Assembly (NCBI GenBank): GCA_017694415.1 | Contig: JADIMW010000068.1 | Coordinates: 1-61,565, forward strand | Origin: Candidatus Caccoplasma merdipullorum | GTDB taxonomy: Bacteria; Bacteroidota; Bacteroidia; Bacteroidales; G3-4614 | DNA: 61,565 nt | Direction of reading: 5' to 3' | Shown: positions 27,298 through 37,453 of the stretch, piece by piece | How positions within the stretch are numbered: position 1 is the stretch's first letter | Layout of the letters: each line of letters begins with the position of its first letter | Notes under the pieces: model-generated | The model's database searches: none | The model's input: only the letters and a program-made list of their open reading frames with translations | Told to the model about the DNA's origin: nothing | Program-made: the position numbers and the translations under genes

Positions 27298-28422
27298 ATG
27301 AAGTTGTTCGATGTTTATTCGCTGTTCGATGTCAATATCGTAAGGGGTAAGGGGTGTTTCGTTTATGACAGGAATAACATGGAGTATCTCGATTTATATG
27401 GAGGTCATGCCGTTATCTCCATAGGTCATGCTCATCCTTATTATATCGAAAAGGTTGCCGAACAGCTGAACAGACTGGTTTTTTATTCAAACAGCGTAAT
27501 TAACGACCGCCAAAGGGAGTTGGCGGTCAAACTCGGGAAATTATCGGGATACGATAATTATTCGCTGTTTTTGAGTAATTCGGGTGCTGAGGCCAATGAA
27601 AATGCCATAAAACTTGCTTCGTTTTTCACCGGGCGTAAAAGGGTGCTGAGTTTCAACGGGGCTTTTCACGGACGTACGGAGGCTGCGGTTATGGCATCGG
27701 ATAATGGCAGGATTGTTTCGCCTGCGAATTTCAATCCTAATTATATAAAGGTTCCGCTTAACGATATGGAGAGTGTCGCTGCGGAGTTGCGGACGAATGA
27801 TTATTGTGCGGTTATAATTGAAGGGATTCAGGGTGTCGGCGGAATAAGGATTCCCGACGGAGGGTTCATGAAGGCTCTGCGTAAGGAGTGTTCTTCGACC
27901 GGCACGATTCTGATTTTGGATGAGATTCAATCGGGATGTGGACGTACGGGGAAGTTCTTTGCTCATCAGAATTGGGATATTTCGGCCGATATTGTTACCT
28001 TGGCCAAAGGTATCGGCAACGGGTTTCCTGCTGCTGCTACGGTAATAAGCGACATGTTCGTCCCTGTTGTTGGACAACTTGGCACTACGTTCGGAGGGAA
28101 TCATCTTGCATGTGCGGCCGCTTGCGCCGTCATGGATGTTATCGAGCGGGAAAACTTGATGTCGAATGCTGAAAATACCGGAAAATATCTTATTGAAAGA
28201 CTTGGGGAGATTCCGCAGATTTGCGCGATTAGGGGAATGGGGTTGATGATTGGCATCGATTTTGACTGTAATGTAAAAAGGATAAGGGAGAGACTCTTGT
28301 ATGACGAACACGTTTTTACTGGTGTTGCGGGAGACAGGACTTTGCGCCTGCTGCCGCCTCTTTGCCTCTCCGTGGGGGAAGCGGATTTGTTTATGGAAAA
28401 ACTTGTAAAATGTATTAACTGA
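27298..28422 (+). CDS. Class III PLP aminotransferase, ArgD-like
   Basis: YLDLYGGHAVISIGHAHP...LFLSNSGAEANENAIKLA...ILDEIQSGCGRTGKFFAHQ. Confidence 0.85.
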   Translation: MKLFDVYSLFDVNIVRGKGCFVYDRNNMEYLDLYGGHAVISIGHAHPYYIEKVAEQLNRLVFYSNSVINDRQRELAVKLGKLSGYDNYSLFLSNSGAEANENAIKLASFFTGRKRVLSFNGAFHGRTEAAVMASDNGRIVSPANFNPNYIKVPLNDMESVAAELRTNDYCAVIIEGIQGVGGIRIPDGGFMKALRKECSSTGTILILDEIQSGCGRTGKFFAHQNWDISADIVTLAKGIGNGFPAAATVISDMFVPVVGQLGTTFGGNHLACAAACAVMDVIERENLMSNAENTGKYLIERLGEIPQICAIRGMGLMIGIDFDCNVKRIRERLLYDEHVFTGVAGDRTLRLLPPLCLSVGEADLFMEKLVKCIN

Positions 28423-28440
28423 AATAATATTCTGGTTTTT

Positions 28441-28926
28441 ATGATTTATAATAATGATAATGTGAGGCGTCAGGACAGACTGCTTGGCGAGAAGGAGGCT
28501 TTTGAGTTGTTGAGAAACGGGGAATTCGGCATTTTATCGCTGGCTGCGCCGGACGGCTCTCCTTATGGTATTCCGGTAAGTTATGTGTGGGACGGCGTTG
28601 AAAGTATTTATTTTCACTGCGCTAAAGAGGGTAAGAAATTGTCGTGTATCGATTTCTCATCGAAAGCGTCTTTCTGCATTGTAGGCAAAACAAACGTGGT
28701 GCCGAACAAATTTACCACGGGATATGAAAGTATTGTGCTGCAATGCGAAATTAAGAGGGGAATTGGCGAGGATGAAAGGATGCACGCATTGAGACTTCTG
28801 TTGGAGAAATATTCTCCTGATGATATGGTTGTGGGGATGAAGTATGCGGAAAAGTCGTTCGGGCGTACGGAGATAGTCCGCATGACTGTTGTGGAGTTCA
28901 GCGGCAAGTGCAAGAGGGTTAATTGA
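28441..28926 (+). CDS. Pyridoxamine 5'-phosphate oxidase-like split-barrel protein (Nim-related family)
   Basis: GEFGILSLAAPDGSPYGIPVSYVWDGVESIYFHCAKEGKKLSCI. Confidence 0.8.
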   Translation: MIYNNDNVRRQDRLLGEKEAFELLRNGEFGILSLAAPDGSPYGIPVSYVWDGVESIYFHCAKEGKKLSCIDFSSKASFCIVGKTNVVPNKFTTGYESIVLQCEIKRGIGEDERMHALRLLLEKYSPDDMVVGMKYAEKSFGRTEIVRMTVVEFSGKCKRVN

Positions 28927-28944
28927 TTTTATTGTTCTGGTATT

Positions 28945-29451
28945 ATGACTGATTTGGTTCTTGGCAGGCTCGTTTGCGCAATGACCGACTATTATGCGGG
29001 GGATGCGAAACGGATTCAACATTTTATTAAGGTTCGCGGATTTGCTGCTACTATCGGCAGACTGGAGGGTTTGGACAAAGAGGAGTTGTTTGTTTTGGAG
29101 ACCGCAGCTTTAGTGCATGATATAGGGATTAAGGTTTGTGAGAGGAAGTACGGTTCGTGCAACGGAAAATTACAGGAGTTGGAGGGGCCGGCCGAAGCTG
29201 AAAAGCTGCTTGTTTCTCTGGGGGATTTTTCTACGGAAACGATAGAGCGTGTCTGCTGGCTGGTTGCTCATCATCATACGTATAATGATATTGCGGATAT
29301 TGATTATCAGATTCTTGTTGAAGCGGATTTTTTGGTAAACGTATTTGAAGACGGGATTTTGCCGGATGCTATATCGCAATTCAAAAAGAATGTTTTCAAG
29401 ACGAAAACCGGGATATATCTTTTGGAGAGAATGTATGCGAACTCCGATTAG
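28945..29451 (+). CDS. HD-domain protein
   Basis: AALVHDIGIKVCERKYG...WLVAHHHTYNDI...LVEADFLVN. Confidence 0.8.
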   Translation: MTDLVLGRLVCAMTDYYAGDAKRIQHFIKVRGFAATIGRLEGLDKEELFVLETAALVHDIGIKVCERKYGSCNGKLQELEGPAEAEKLLVSLGDFSTETIERVCWLVAHHHTYNDIADIDYQILVEADFLVNVFEDGILPDAISQFKKNVFKTKTGIYLLERMYANSD

Positions 29452-29577
29452 CTGTTTACGCTGCTAAGGCAGGAATAAGGGTTTTGCGGCGTGTTCATAT
29501 ATTTTTACGTGCCGTTATGTGCTGCAGTCGCTCCGGGATGTTATATTTGCGTATTATTGACCTTTTAATTTTCATTT

Positions 29578-30084
29578 ATGGATTGCAGCGATTCTATCCG
29601 ATTGAGAAGGAGTGTCAGGAAATTCAAGACTGATACTCTTGTTCCCGACAGAGATATTAAATTAATCCTCGAAGCGGCAATGATGGCTCCGAGTGCTGTA
29701 AACAGCAGGCCGTGGGAATTTATCGTAGTTACGGACAGAGAGACTAAAGAGGGGATTATGAAGGTGCATGAATACAGTAAAATGTTGAAAAGTGCTCCTC
29801 TGGCTATTGTCGTCTGCGGGAAACCGGAGTGCCAGGCTGAACTCGGCGAACCGTTCTGGCCTCAAGACTGCGCCGCCGCAACCGAGAATATCTTGCTTCA
29901 GGCGACGGCTTTGGGTTACGGGTCGTGCTGGTGCGGCTGCTACCCTGTAGAGAGCAGGGTGAAAGGCTTGCAGGAATTGTTCGGCATAAAGAGTATTCCG
30001 GTGGCTGTGGTGGCTATCGGCGTTGCCGATGAATCGCCGAAAGCTAAAGGTTTCTTCGATGAGGGGGCTGTAAAGTATTTCTGA
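29578..30084 (+). CDS. Nitroreductase family protein
   Basis: IRLRRSVRKFKTD...APSAVNSRPWEFIVVTD...ATENILLQATALGYGSCWCG. Confidence 0.9.
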   Translation: MDCSDSIRLRRSVRKFKTDTLVPDRDIKLILEAAMMAPSAVNSRPWEFIVVTDRETKEGIMKVHEYSKMLKSAPLAIVVCGKPECQAELGEPFWPQDCAAATENILLQATALGYGSCWCGCYPVESRVKGLQELFGIKSIPVAVVAIGVADESPKAKGFFDEGAVKYF

Positions 30085-30110
30085 TTGGCAGCGTGCTTTG
30101 CTTTTACAAG

Positions 30111-30147
30111 AATCCCCGGCGAGAGTTTATGTTTCTCGTCGGGGATT
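30111..30147. terminator. Terminator-like hairpin between convergent genes
   Basis: AATCCCCGGCGAGA / TCTCGTCGGGGATT. Confidence 0.7.
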
Positions 30148-30172
30148 GTCATATTTGCATTGTCTGTCCGTT

Positions 30173-32392
30173 TTATTTCTTCACGACAAGATTCCACTTT
30201 CTGAGGAATACTTCAAGATCACGGCCTGATATGTTGGTCAGACGTGCGCCTTTTATCTCCCGGTCGATTTTGGCTGTCATTTCGCCGTTCTCGGTCGTCA
30301 AAGGTAGCGACATCCATTCGCCGTTTCCTGCAAGTACTTCGAATTTCCATATTTCGGGGGTGGTCTTTTCGAGATTTATCTGGACATTTACTGCCTCCAG
30401 CGGTTCTGCAAGGTCGATTTGTACATAACAGCCTGCACCCCACCGTATTACTTCCAGTTGCGGGGGTATTTGTATGTTCTCGCCTTTTACGCGTACGGGT
30501 GCTCCTTTAAGCTGCTCTATGGTGGTGTCGAATTTATGCGGCGAGTATTCGGACATTATTTCCAATGTTGTTCCGTATTTTGCATTGTAGGATTTTGTTA
30601 TCCCGGAGAAGACTTCGTTTATGAACGGTTGTAGTACTCGCGTCCCTACAAGTATTCCGGGATGGTATTCGTTCTGGTTGTTGGTCTGATCGAGGACGAA
30701 ACTCTGTTGCTGCAACGCGCGCACATGTTTGTACTTGGCCATGAACATTGCGGAATCGGCTTTGTTGTATGCTTTTACCATGGCCAAAACTTCACGTCCG
30801 GTTTCTCCTTGGAGTTTGAACTGCCGTACCCATGTGCCTATCTCTTTTACTAATGCTTCGTTTTCGTCGTTTGCCAACAGACGGTCGGATGAGGAGACTA
30901 TTTTTTCGAATTCGCATTTCATTCGTGCATAGTCTTCGTCCGAGGGTTTTTCTCCTTTTTTAACTGCTTCGGCAAAGCGCGCGGCATACGGGGCTATCTC
31001 TTTTGATTCTTCTCTGCGCCAGTTGAACCAGCCGTCGCCGGGATCGGAATTGTTCCGGGCAAAACATTCGAGGGCGTCTGCATCTTTCGGCATCAGCATT
31101 GCTATGGCGTCTTTCCACGATTTTTCGCCGTTGAATGTGGCCGGATTCCATGAATAGTCGGCTATCGAATATATGGCTATCTTGGAGGCTTCGGCATGTT
31201 CCATGGGGTTGGACAGGAATCCTGTTATGTCGGCGGATGTGAATGTCGTGTCGTTTCCATATACGGGCCCCATAAGTAATCGGTTGCGTACATAATCGGT
31301 AACAGGGAAGTTCCACCAGATATATACGGGGCGTTTTATCTGCGAGTTTACCCAATCGACGCTTTCGCGCGTTATGGATACTATTACTTCTTCGCCGGTG
31401 TACATTATGTTTATGTCGGGATTCAGCATGTCGCCCATGGTCTTGAGGTAATCGTTCTGTTTTCCCCATGACCCGGTATAGACGGTCGGACACATCAGCA
31501 ACGGTTTTAGGTCGGGTTTGCTTTTGTTGAAGTTGTCGTCGATATAGTTCAACAGATTGGCCTGCCGTACGGGATCTGTTCCTTCGCCTGTTATGTCATC
31601 GAAGAATACGGCAAATGACCGTACGCCCAAATCGTACAGTTGTTCGAATTTGTGTATCAGGAAATCTCTGTCTTCGTCGTTCCACCTTATGTCTTGTCCC
31701 GGATGTATTGCCCATACGAAATCGACACCGTTGGCATTTGCCGTTTCTACAAGTGCTTTCAACTCGGCTGCTTTTTCTGCCGGATACGGGTCGCGCCAGT
31801 TGGGCGAACGGTGATACGGGTCGTCCTTGGGTGCGTATATATAGGTGTTCATCTTATAATCGCCGTAGAAACTCATTTGCTCCGCTCTGGCTTTCATGCT
31901 CCACGGTGTACCGTAAAAGCCTTCTACTACTCCGCGGTATGCGGCTACGGGATAGTCGGTTATCTCTACCTCGGGGAGCTGCCCGTTTTCTATAAGTTGG
32001 CCGAGGGTTTTTACTCCGTAGTATGTTCCCCGTTCGTCGTTTCCTGCTATTATTACCGTATTGTCCGATATTTTAAGATAGTATCCGTCGGCTTTTTGCG
32101 GGATATTGCGGGTATATTTTTTTACCGATTTATCGCCGCGCTCGCCTATTATGATACTGAATCGGGAAGTGCCAGCTGTTGCTTCCGGTTTGTCTTTAAA
32201 AAGTGCCTCGATACTTGCCAATGCTATCGGGGAGGCTTCTTCTTGTCCGATTATCCGGGGTTGGCTTGTTATCGATACTGTTCCCTGCGAAATTTGCATG
32301 CTGCGCGGTTGGGGATATACGGAAATCTCGCCTGCCGTTATGCTTCCGGAGAAGAGCATCGCTCCGAATAGCAGATAATTGAAATACTTCAT
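30173..32392 (-). CDS. GH84 beta-N-acetylglucosaminidase (O-GlcNAcase-like), secreted
   Basis: YRGVVEGFYGTPWSMKARAEQMSFYGDYKMNTYIYAPKDDPYHRSPNWRDPYP...FFDDITGEGTDPVRQANLLNYID. Confidence 0.93.
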   Translation of the reverse strand: MKYFNYLLFGAMLFSGSITAGEISVYPQPRSMQISQGTVSITSQPRIIGQEEASPIALASIEALFKDKPEATAGTSRFSIIIGERGDKSVKKYTRNIPQKADGYYLKISDNTVIIAGNDERGTYYGVKTLGQLIENGQLPEVEITDYPVAAYRGVVEGFYGTPWSMKARAEQMSFYGDYKMNTYIYAPKDDPYHRSPNWRDPYPAEKAAELKALVETANANGVDFVWAIHPGQDIRWNDEDRDFLIHKFEQLYDLGVRSFAVFFDDITGEGTDPVRQANLLNYIDDNFNKSKPDLKPLLMCPTVYTGSWGKQNDYLKTMGDMLNPDINIMYTGEEVIVSITRESVDWVNSQIKRPVYIWWNFPVTDYVRNRLLMGPVYGNDTTFTSADITGFLSNPMEHAEASKIAIYSIADYSWNPATFNGEKSWKDAIAMLMPKDADALECFARNNSDPGDGWFNWRREESKEIAPYAARFAEAVKKGEKPSDEDYARMKCEFEKIVSSSDRLLANDENEALVKEIGTWVRQFKLQGETGREVLAMVKAYNKADSAMFMAKYKHVRALQQQSFVLDQTNNQNEYHPGILVGTRVLQPFINEVFSGITKSYNAKYGTTLEIMSEYSPHKFDTTIEQLKGAPVRVKGENIQIPPQLEVIRWGAGCYVQIDLAEPLEAVNVQINLEKTTPEIWKFEVLAGNGEWMSLPLTTENGEMTAKIDREIKGARLTNISGRDLEVFLRKWNLVVKK

Positions 32393-32495
32393 AGCCTTTT
32401 TGTGTTATTGTTTGGTTTTTTATTCTGTTTCTTGTTTTGTGTAATGTTACGCGCTGTTTTTATTGCAAACGACACTGCTTGCCGTCGTTCGCCGA

Positions 32496-33011
32496 CTACA
32501 GTTCCAACAACCCTTCTGGAAGTTTCATCTCTATCGTTTTTGCTTCGTCGTCTATTCCTGTAACGAAATCCTCGGTTGCCGGAATCAAATATTCTTTTGT
32601 TTCGCCTTCGACTACGAACAGGGGATTTTCGGGTGTTCCGTCTATTGCCACGATTGTTCCTATTTTATCGCCGGATATTGTTATGCTGTATCCGCTCAAC
32701 GTATCGGATATGACGGCGGATTCGGATGTCCCGGCACTCTTTTCTTTCGGGATATAGAGCTTGCGGTTTATCATTGTTGCTGTTTCCGCTATATTGTCTA
32801 TATCATCGAATTTAAGTATCACGGAATTGACTCCTTTGTACCGGTACGACGCCAAAAAGAATGGGACGTATATTCCGTCTATATCGCATACAAGATATTC
32901 GGATGCGTCGAAATCGGTATCTTCGCGGGAGATGACTGCAACGAGCTCGCCTCCTACTCCATGTGTCTTGACTATTTTCCCTATTTCTGTCAGTTCGGCT
33001 CTGTCAATCAT
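32496..33011 (-). CDS. rimM: 16S rRNA processing protein RimM
   Basis: GKIVKTHGVGGELVAV...GYSITISGDKIGTIVAIDG...LIPATEDFVTGID. Confidence 0.88.
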   Translation of the reverse strand: MIDRAELTEIGKIVKTHGVGGELVAVISREDTDFDASEYLVCDIDGIYVPFFLASYRYKGVNSVILKFDDIDNIAETATMINRKLYIPKEKSAGTSESAVISDTLSGYSITISGDKIGTIVAIDGTPENPLFVVEGETKEYLIPATEDFVTGIDDEAKTIEMKLPEGLLEL

Positions 33012-34320
33012 TGTTTCCTACTCGTTTTATCGATGCTCCTATGGCATTCAGGCGGACATCTATTTCTTCGTACCCGCGGTCTATCTGGTCTATGTTGTGT
33101 ATCGTGCTTGTCCCTTTTGCCGACATTGCGGCTATGAGTAATGCTATTCCTGCACGTATGTCGGGCGAGACCATTGTGGTTGCTCTGAGGGGTATTTCTT
33201 TTGCCTGCCCTATTACCACGGCTCTGTGCGGATCGCATAATATTATTTGAGCACCCATGTCTATCAGCTTATCGACAAAGAAGAGTCGGCTTTCGAACAT
33301 TTTCTGATGTATCAGCACGCTTCCTTTCGCCTGTGTGGCGACTACGAGTATTACACTCAGCAGGTCGGGTGTCAGACCGGGCCACGGTGCATCGGCAAAG
33401 GTCATTATGGAGCCGTCGATAAAGGTTTCTATTTCGTAACGGTCGTGCTGGGGTATATATATGTTGTCTTCTTCTTTCAACAGTTTTATACCCATGCGGC
33501 GAAATACTTCGGGTATTATTCCCAAATCCTTGAACGAGACATCTTTTATTCTTATGTCGGAACCTGTCATGGCTGCCATTCCTATAAAACTGCCTACTTC
33601 TATCATGTCGGGCAACAGGCGATGTGTACATCCGCCGAGTGAACGTACTCCTTGTATGGTGAGGAGATTGGATCCTATGCCTTCTATTTTTGCGCCCATA
33701 GAGTTCAGCATCTTGGATAACTGCTGCAGGTATGGTTCGCATGCTGCATTGTATATTGTCGTGGTGCCTTCGGCCAATACCGCAGCCATAAGGATATTGG
33801 CTGTACCGGTTACGGAGGCTTCGTCGAGAAGCATGTAGCACCCTTTCAGTTTGTCGGCGTATATTTCGTATATGTGTTTTTCGGGGTTGTATGTGAATCT
33901 TGCTCCTAATTTCTGTATTCCGAGGAAATGGGTGTCTAATCTGCGACGTCCGATTTTATCGCCTCCGGGTTGGGGGACGAGGGCGCGTCCGAATCGGGCT
34001 ACGAGTGGGCCGACTATCATGACGGAGCCTCTGAGCGAGGAGCATTTGTCGATAAATTCTGGGCTGTTCAGGTAATCCATGTCTATACTGTCGGCCTTGA
34101 AACTGTATGAGCCTTTTCCCGTACGGGTTACTTTTACCCCCATATCGGACAGTAACTGTATAAGGTTGTTCACGTCTCGGATATTGGGGATATTGCTTAT
34201 CTGTACTTCTTCGTCGGTAAGCAATACTGCGCACAACACTTCCAATGCTTCATTTTTCGCTCCTTTGGGAACGAGGTCGCCGTTTAGCTTGCGTCCTCCC
34301 TCTATTATAAATGATGACAT
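33004..34320 (-). CDS. murA: UDP-N-acetylglucosamine 1-carboxyvinyltransferase
   Basis: FIIEGGRKLNGDLVPKGAKNEALEVLCAVLLTDEEV...GYEEIDVRLNAIGA. Confidence 0.95.
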   Translation of the reverse strand: MSSFIIEGGRKLNGDLVPKGAKNEALEVLCAVLLTDEEVQISNIPNIRDVNNLIQLLSDMGVKVTRTGKGSYSFKADSIDMDYLNSPEFIDKCSSLRGSVMIVGPLVARFGRALVPQPGGDKIGRRRLDTHFLGIQKLGARFTYNPEKHIYEIYADKLKGCYMLLDEASVTGTANILMAAVLAEGTTTIYNAACEPYLQQLSKMLNSMGAKIEGIGSNLLTIQGVRSLGGCTHRLLPDMIEVGSFIGMAAMTGSDIRIKDVSFKDLGIIPEVFRRMGIKLLKEEDNIYIPQHDRYEIETFIDGSIMTFADAPWPGLTPDLLSVILVVATQAKGSVLIHQKMFESRLFFVDKLIDMGAQIILCDPHRAVVIGQAKEIPLRATTMVSPDIRAGIALLIAAMSAKGTSTIHNIDQIDRGYEEIDVRLNAIGASIKRVGNND

Positions 34321-34367
34321 GGGGTTCGATTTTGTGATTATTGGGGGTTGTTTATCGTTTTCGTTTA

Positions 34368-34961
34368 TTATTGGTTGCGTTTGCGCATTCCGCCTTTTTT
34401 ATTGGGCATATAGTCTCTGGCTGAACGGAGTTTCAAGTCGGCAACCGATATGTCTATTTTTCCTTCGGTGTATTCCATAAGGTCTTTTAATATCTTGTCG
34501 TCTTCTATTACATCCTTGTTCCATGTGTATAGGGACTTTTTCATGTGATTGGCCAGTAGCGAAATGAGCGCATCGCGTTCGGGACCTTCGGGATACTCGC
34601 AACATTTCTTCAGCATCTCTTCTACGATTTTTCCGTAATGCCGGTATTTTATGGGCTCGAGTTTGTACGGTACCGGTTCGGGACGTGTTCGCAGATTTTC
34701 TCTTTTTACAATTTCGCACGGATAGTCTATGTCGAGTTTAAAATCGGACATTATTGCGAGGTGATCCCACAACTTGTGTTTGAACTCGTCTATGTCGCGC
34801 AGATGCGGAAACAGATTTCCCATGGTGGCTACTATGGCGTATGCGCATCGGGTTCTTTCGTCGCGGTCTTTTATGGTAAGGCAATAATCCACCATGCGCT
34901 GTACGTTGCGGCCGTACTCGGGAAGTACCATTTTTTTCATCTGTGTATTGTATTCGAACAT
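34368..34961 (-). CDS. DUF4290 family protein
   Basis: MFEYNTQMKKMVLPEYGRNVQRMVDYCLTIKDRDERTRCAYAIVATMGNLFPHLRD. Confidence 0.9.
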   Translation of the reverse strand: MFEYNTQMKKMVLPEYGRNVQRMVDYCLTIKDRDERTRCAYAIVATMGNLFPHLRDIDEFKHKLWDHLAIMSDFKLDIDYPCEIVKRENLRTRPEPVPYKLEPIKYRHYGKIVEEMLKKCCEYPEGPERDALISLLANHMKKSLYTWNKDVIEDDKILKDLMEYTEGKIDISVADLKLRSARDYMPNKKGGMRKRNQ

Positions 34962-35006
34962 TTTGCTTTGGTATTTATGTGTTTGTCCTTCTTTGCCCGA
35001 ACTTTT

Positions 35007-35711
35007 TTAGAGACCGGGGTTTATAACTTTGTTTTTGGGTATTGTTGCCTGAAATTCTTTTATGTATTCGGGTTGAAAGTATGCTACGTCCTGGAATGTT
35101 CCGCTCCTGAATGCGCGTTCGGACAGGGGCAGCATATTCGATGCCAGCGGTACTATATCGGGCAGGAACATGGCGTTGGGATGCTTTATCACGTTTTTGC
35201 ACTTTTCCGAACCGTCGCCGAAAAATACCACCTTGTGCTTTTCGAGAATTTCTTTGAAACTTTCTTCGCCGATTATATATGCGCCCAATGGGAGTATTTC
35301 GTTTAACGCCCTGTCATATATTGAGGTATATACTTCCATGCGTCGGGCATCTATCATGGGACACAGCAACGCTTCTTCGGGTACGGTATCGTCGAACATT
35401 ACGCCGACGGTCATCAGTTCGGTTGTGGTTACGGATATTAACGGTATCTCCATCCCGAAACAGAGCCCTTTTGCCATCGATACGCCGATTCGCAAGCCCG
35501 TGTATGACCCCGGGCCTGAACTTACGGCTACAGCTTCGGGGGTTATATGGTTGTCTTTAAGGAACTGCATCAAGTCCTTAACGTATCCGCCCAACAGCGA
35601 TGCATGGGACGGCCCTTCGTAACTGACTTTTTGCAGGGCTACCGTTCCGTCTATCGTTACGGCTGCCGAACAGACCTTTGTCGAGGTTTCTATATTTATT
35701 ATGCAAGGCAT
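35007..35711 (-). CDS. tsaB: tRNA threonylcarbamoyladenosine biosynthesis protein TsaB
   Basis: MPCIINIETSTKVCSAAV...AVSSGPGSYTGLRIGVSMAKGLCFG. Confidence 0.93.
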   Translation of the reverse strand: MPCIINIETSTKVCSAAVTIDGTVALQKVSYEGPSHASLLGGYVKDLMQFLKDNHITPEAVAVSSGPGSYTGLRIGVSMAKGLCFGMEIPLISVTTTELMTVGVMFDDTVPEEALLCPMIDARRMEVYTSIYDRALNEILPLGAYIIGEESFKEILEKHKVVFFGDGSEKCKNVIKHPNAMFLPDIVPLASNMLPLSERAFRSGTFQDVAYFQPEYIKEFQATIPKNKVINPGL

Positions 35712-36008
35712 CTTCTTTTTCTGTTTTTTTATTCTGCGGAAAACCTGTTTTACTCTTATTCGGCTATCGCGACACGGTATAGGTGGGTTTCCGCATAGTA
35801 TGTTACAACCTTTTACAAAGATAGTGCATGAATGATGTATAAACAAATTTTTTATTGTTTTACGCGGTCTTGTGCGATGTGTTGTTAAACAGTTTTCCGA
35901 TTATTGCAGGTGTTGTAGGTGCAAGTCTTGTAATTGGCGGATTTTTATGGCGGAATAAAAAGGATAAAATATATTATCTTTGCTTTTGGAATTTTTCAAC
36001 GGATTATT

Positions 36009-36881
36009 ATGATATATTCAATGACAGGTTACGGGAAGGCTTCGGTAAAACTCCCGTCGCGTGATATTACAATTGAGATTAAATCGCTAAACAGTAAACA
36101 GCTCGATTTGTACACAAGGATTCCTTCGGCTTACTCCGGCATGGAGGGGCGCATCAGAAACGAAATTTCCAAATCGCTCGAACGGGGAAAAATCGACCTG
36201 ACTATATCGATAGAGAATCAGAAAGGAGATAAAACTCCGACTATAAACCGTACCGTAATAAAGGGGTACAAGACACAGATTGAGAATGCGGCTGCGGAAC
36301 TGGGCATAAATACGCCTGCCGACTGGTTTCCTCTGCTTCTGAAACTTCCTGATGCGATAATTTCGGAGACTCCTGTTGTAGATGAAGATGAGGAGAGCGC
36401 CATAATGAAAGGTTTGCAGGAGGCTCTTGAACATATTAACGCTTTCAGGAAACAGGAGGGCGAAATGTTGCAGAGGTTGTTTGCTCAAAAGATTGACAAT
36501 ATTGCAGCTTTACTTAAAGAGGTGGAGCCGTATGAAAAGGAGAGGATTGAAAAGACCCGGACTCGTATTATGGAGGGGCTGGAAAAGTTGCGTGGTGCTG
36601 AATACGACAAGAACCGGTTGGAGCAGGAAATAATCTATTATATAGAGAAACTGGATATAAATGAAGAGAAACACCGTCTGGACAATCATTTGAAATATTT
36701 CATGGAGACGATGGACGGTAAACAGGGTCAGGGCAAGAAACTTGGCTTTATTGCGCAGGAAATGGGGCGCGAGATAAATACGCTCGGTTCTAAAGCCAAC
36801 CATGCCGAAATGCAACGTATAGTGGTAAGGATGAAGGATGAGCTGGAACAGATTAAGGAGCAAATACTAAATGCGCTTTGA
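36009..36881 (+). CDS. YicC family protein
   Basis: MIYSMTGYGKASVKLPSRDITIEIKSLNSKQLDLYTRIPS...LGFIAQEMGREINTLGSKA. Confidence 0.94.
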   Translation: MIYSMTGYGKASVKLPSRDITIEIKSLNSKQLDLYTRIPSAYSGMEGRIRNEISKSLERGKIDLTISIENQKGDKTPTINRTVIKGYKTQIENAAAELGINTPADWFPLLLKLPDAIISETPVVDEDEESAIMKGLQEALEHINAFRKQEGEMLQRLFAQKIDNIAALLKEVEPYEKERIEKTRTRIMEGLEKLRGAEYDKNRLEQEIIYYIEKLDINEEKHRLDNHLKYFMETMDGKQGQGKKLGFIAQEMGREINTLGSKANHAEMQRIVVRMKDELEQIKEQILNAL

Positions 36882-36883
36882 CA

Positions 36884-37453
36884 ATGGGAAAGGGTAAGTT
36901 AATAATATTTTCCGCCCCATCGGGTTCGGGGAAATCGACTATCGTAAATTATTTGCTGGGGTGCGGCCTTAATCTTGCTTTTTCCGTTTCGGCCACTTCG
37001 AGAGCTCCGAGGGGCAGCGAGGTAAACGGCAGGGAGTATTATTTTCTGTCGCCTGACGAATTCAGGAAGAGAATCGCAAATGATGAATTTCTTGAATACG
37101 AGGAGGTATATAAGGATAATTTTTACGGCACTTTGAAAAGTGAAGTGGAACGTTTGAGAAACGACGGGAAGAATGTGGTTTTCGATATTGATGTGGCCGG
37201 TGGTGTTAATTTGAAAAACGTGTTCGGCAATGATGCATTGTCGGTTTTCATAATGCCTCCGAGCATAGAGGCTCTGAGAACGCGTCTTATCGGCAGGAAT
37301 ACCGATTCGGCTGAAACTATTGAGAAACGTCTTGCAAAGGCTGAATTTGAGATTTCGTATGCTCCTAAATTCGACAAGGTGATTTTGAATGATAATCTGG
37401 AGATTGCAAAGGCCGAAACGCTGAATGCCATAACTGAGTTTTTGGATAAATAA
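36884..37453 (+). CDS. gmk: Guanylate kinase
   Basis: KLIIFSAPSGSGKSTIVNYLL...SATSRAPRGSEVNGREYYFLS. Confidence 0.96.
   Translation: MGKGKLIIFSAPSGSGKSTIVNYLLGCGLNLAFSVSATSRAPRGSEVNGREYYFLSPDEFRKRIANDEFLEYEEVYKDNFYGTLKSEVERLRNDGKNVVFDIDVAGGVNLKNVFGNDALSVFIMPPSIEALRTRLIGRNTDSAETIEKRLAKAEFEISYAPKFDKVILNDNLEIAKAETLNAITEFLDK

Noticed and set aside
35855-36064. 69-aa plus ORF with hydrophobic segment upstream of yicC
   Set aside because: Overlaps the yicC promoter (TATCTTTG) and its start; likely chance ORF.
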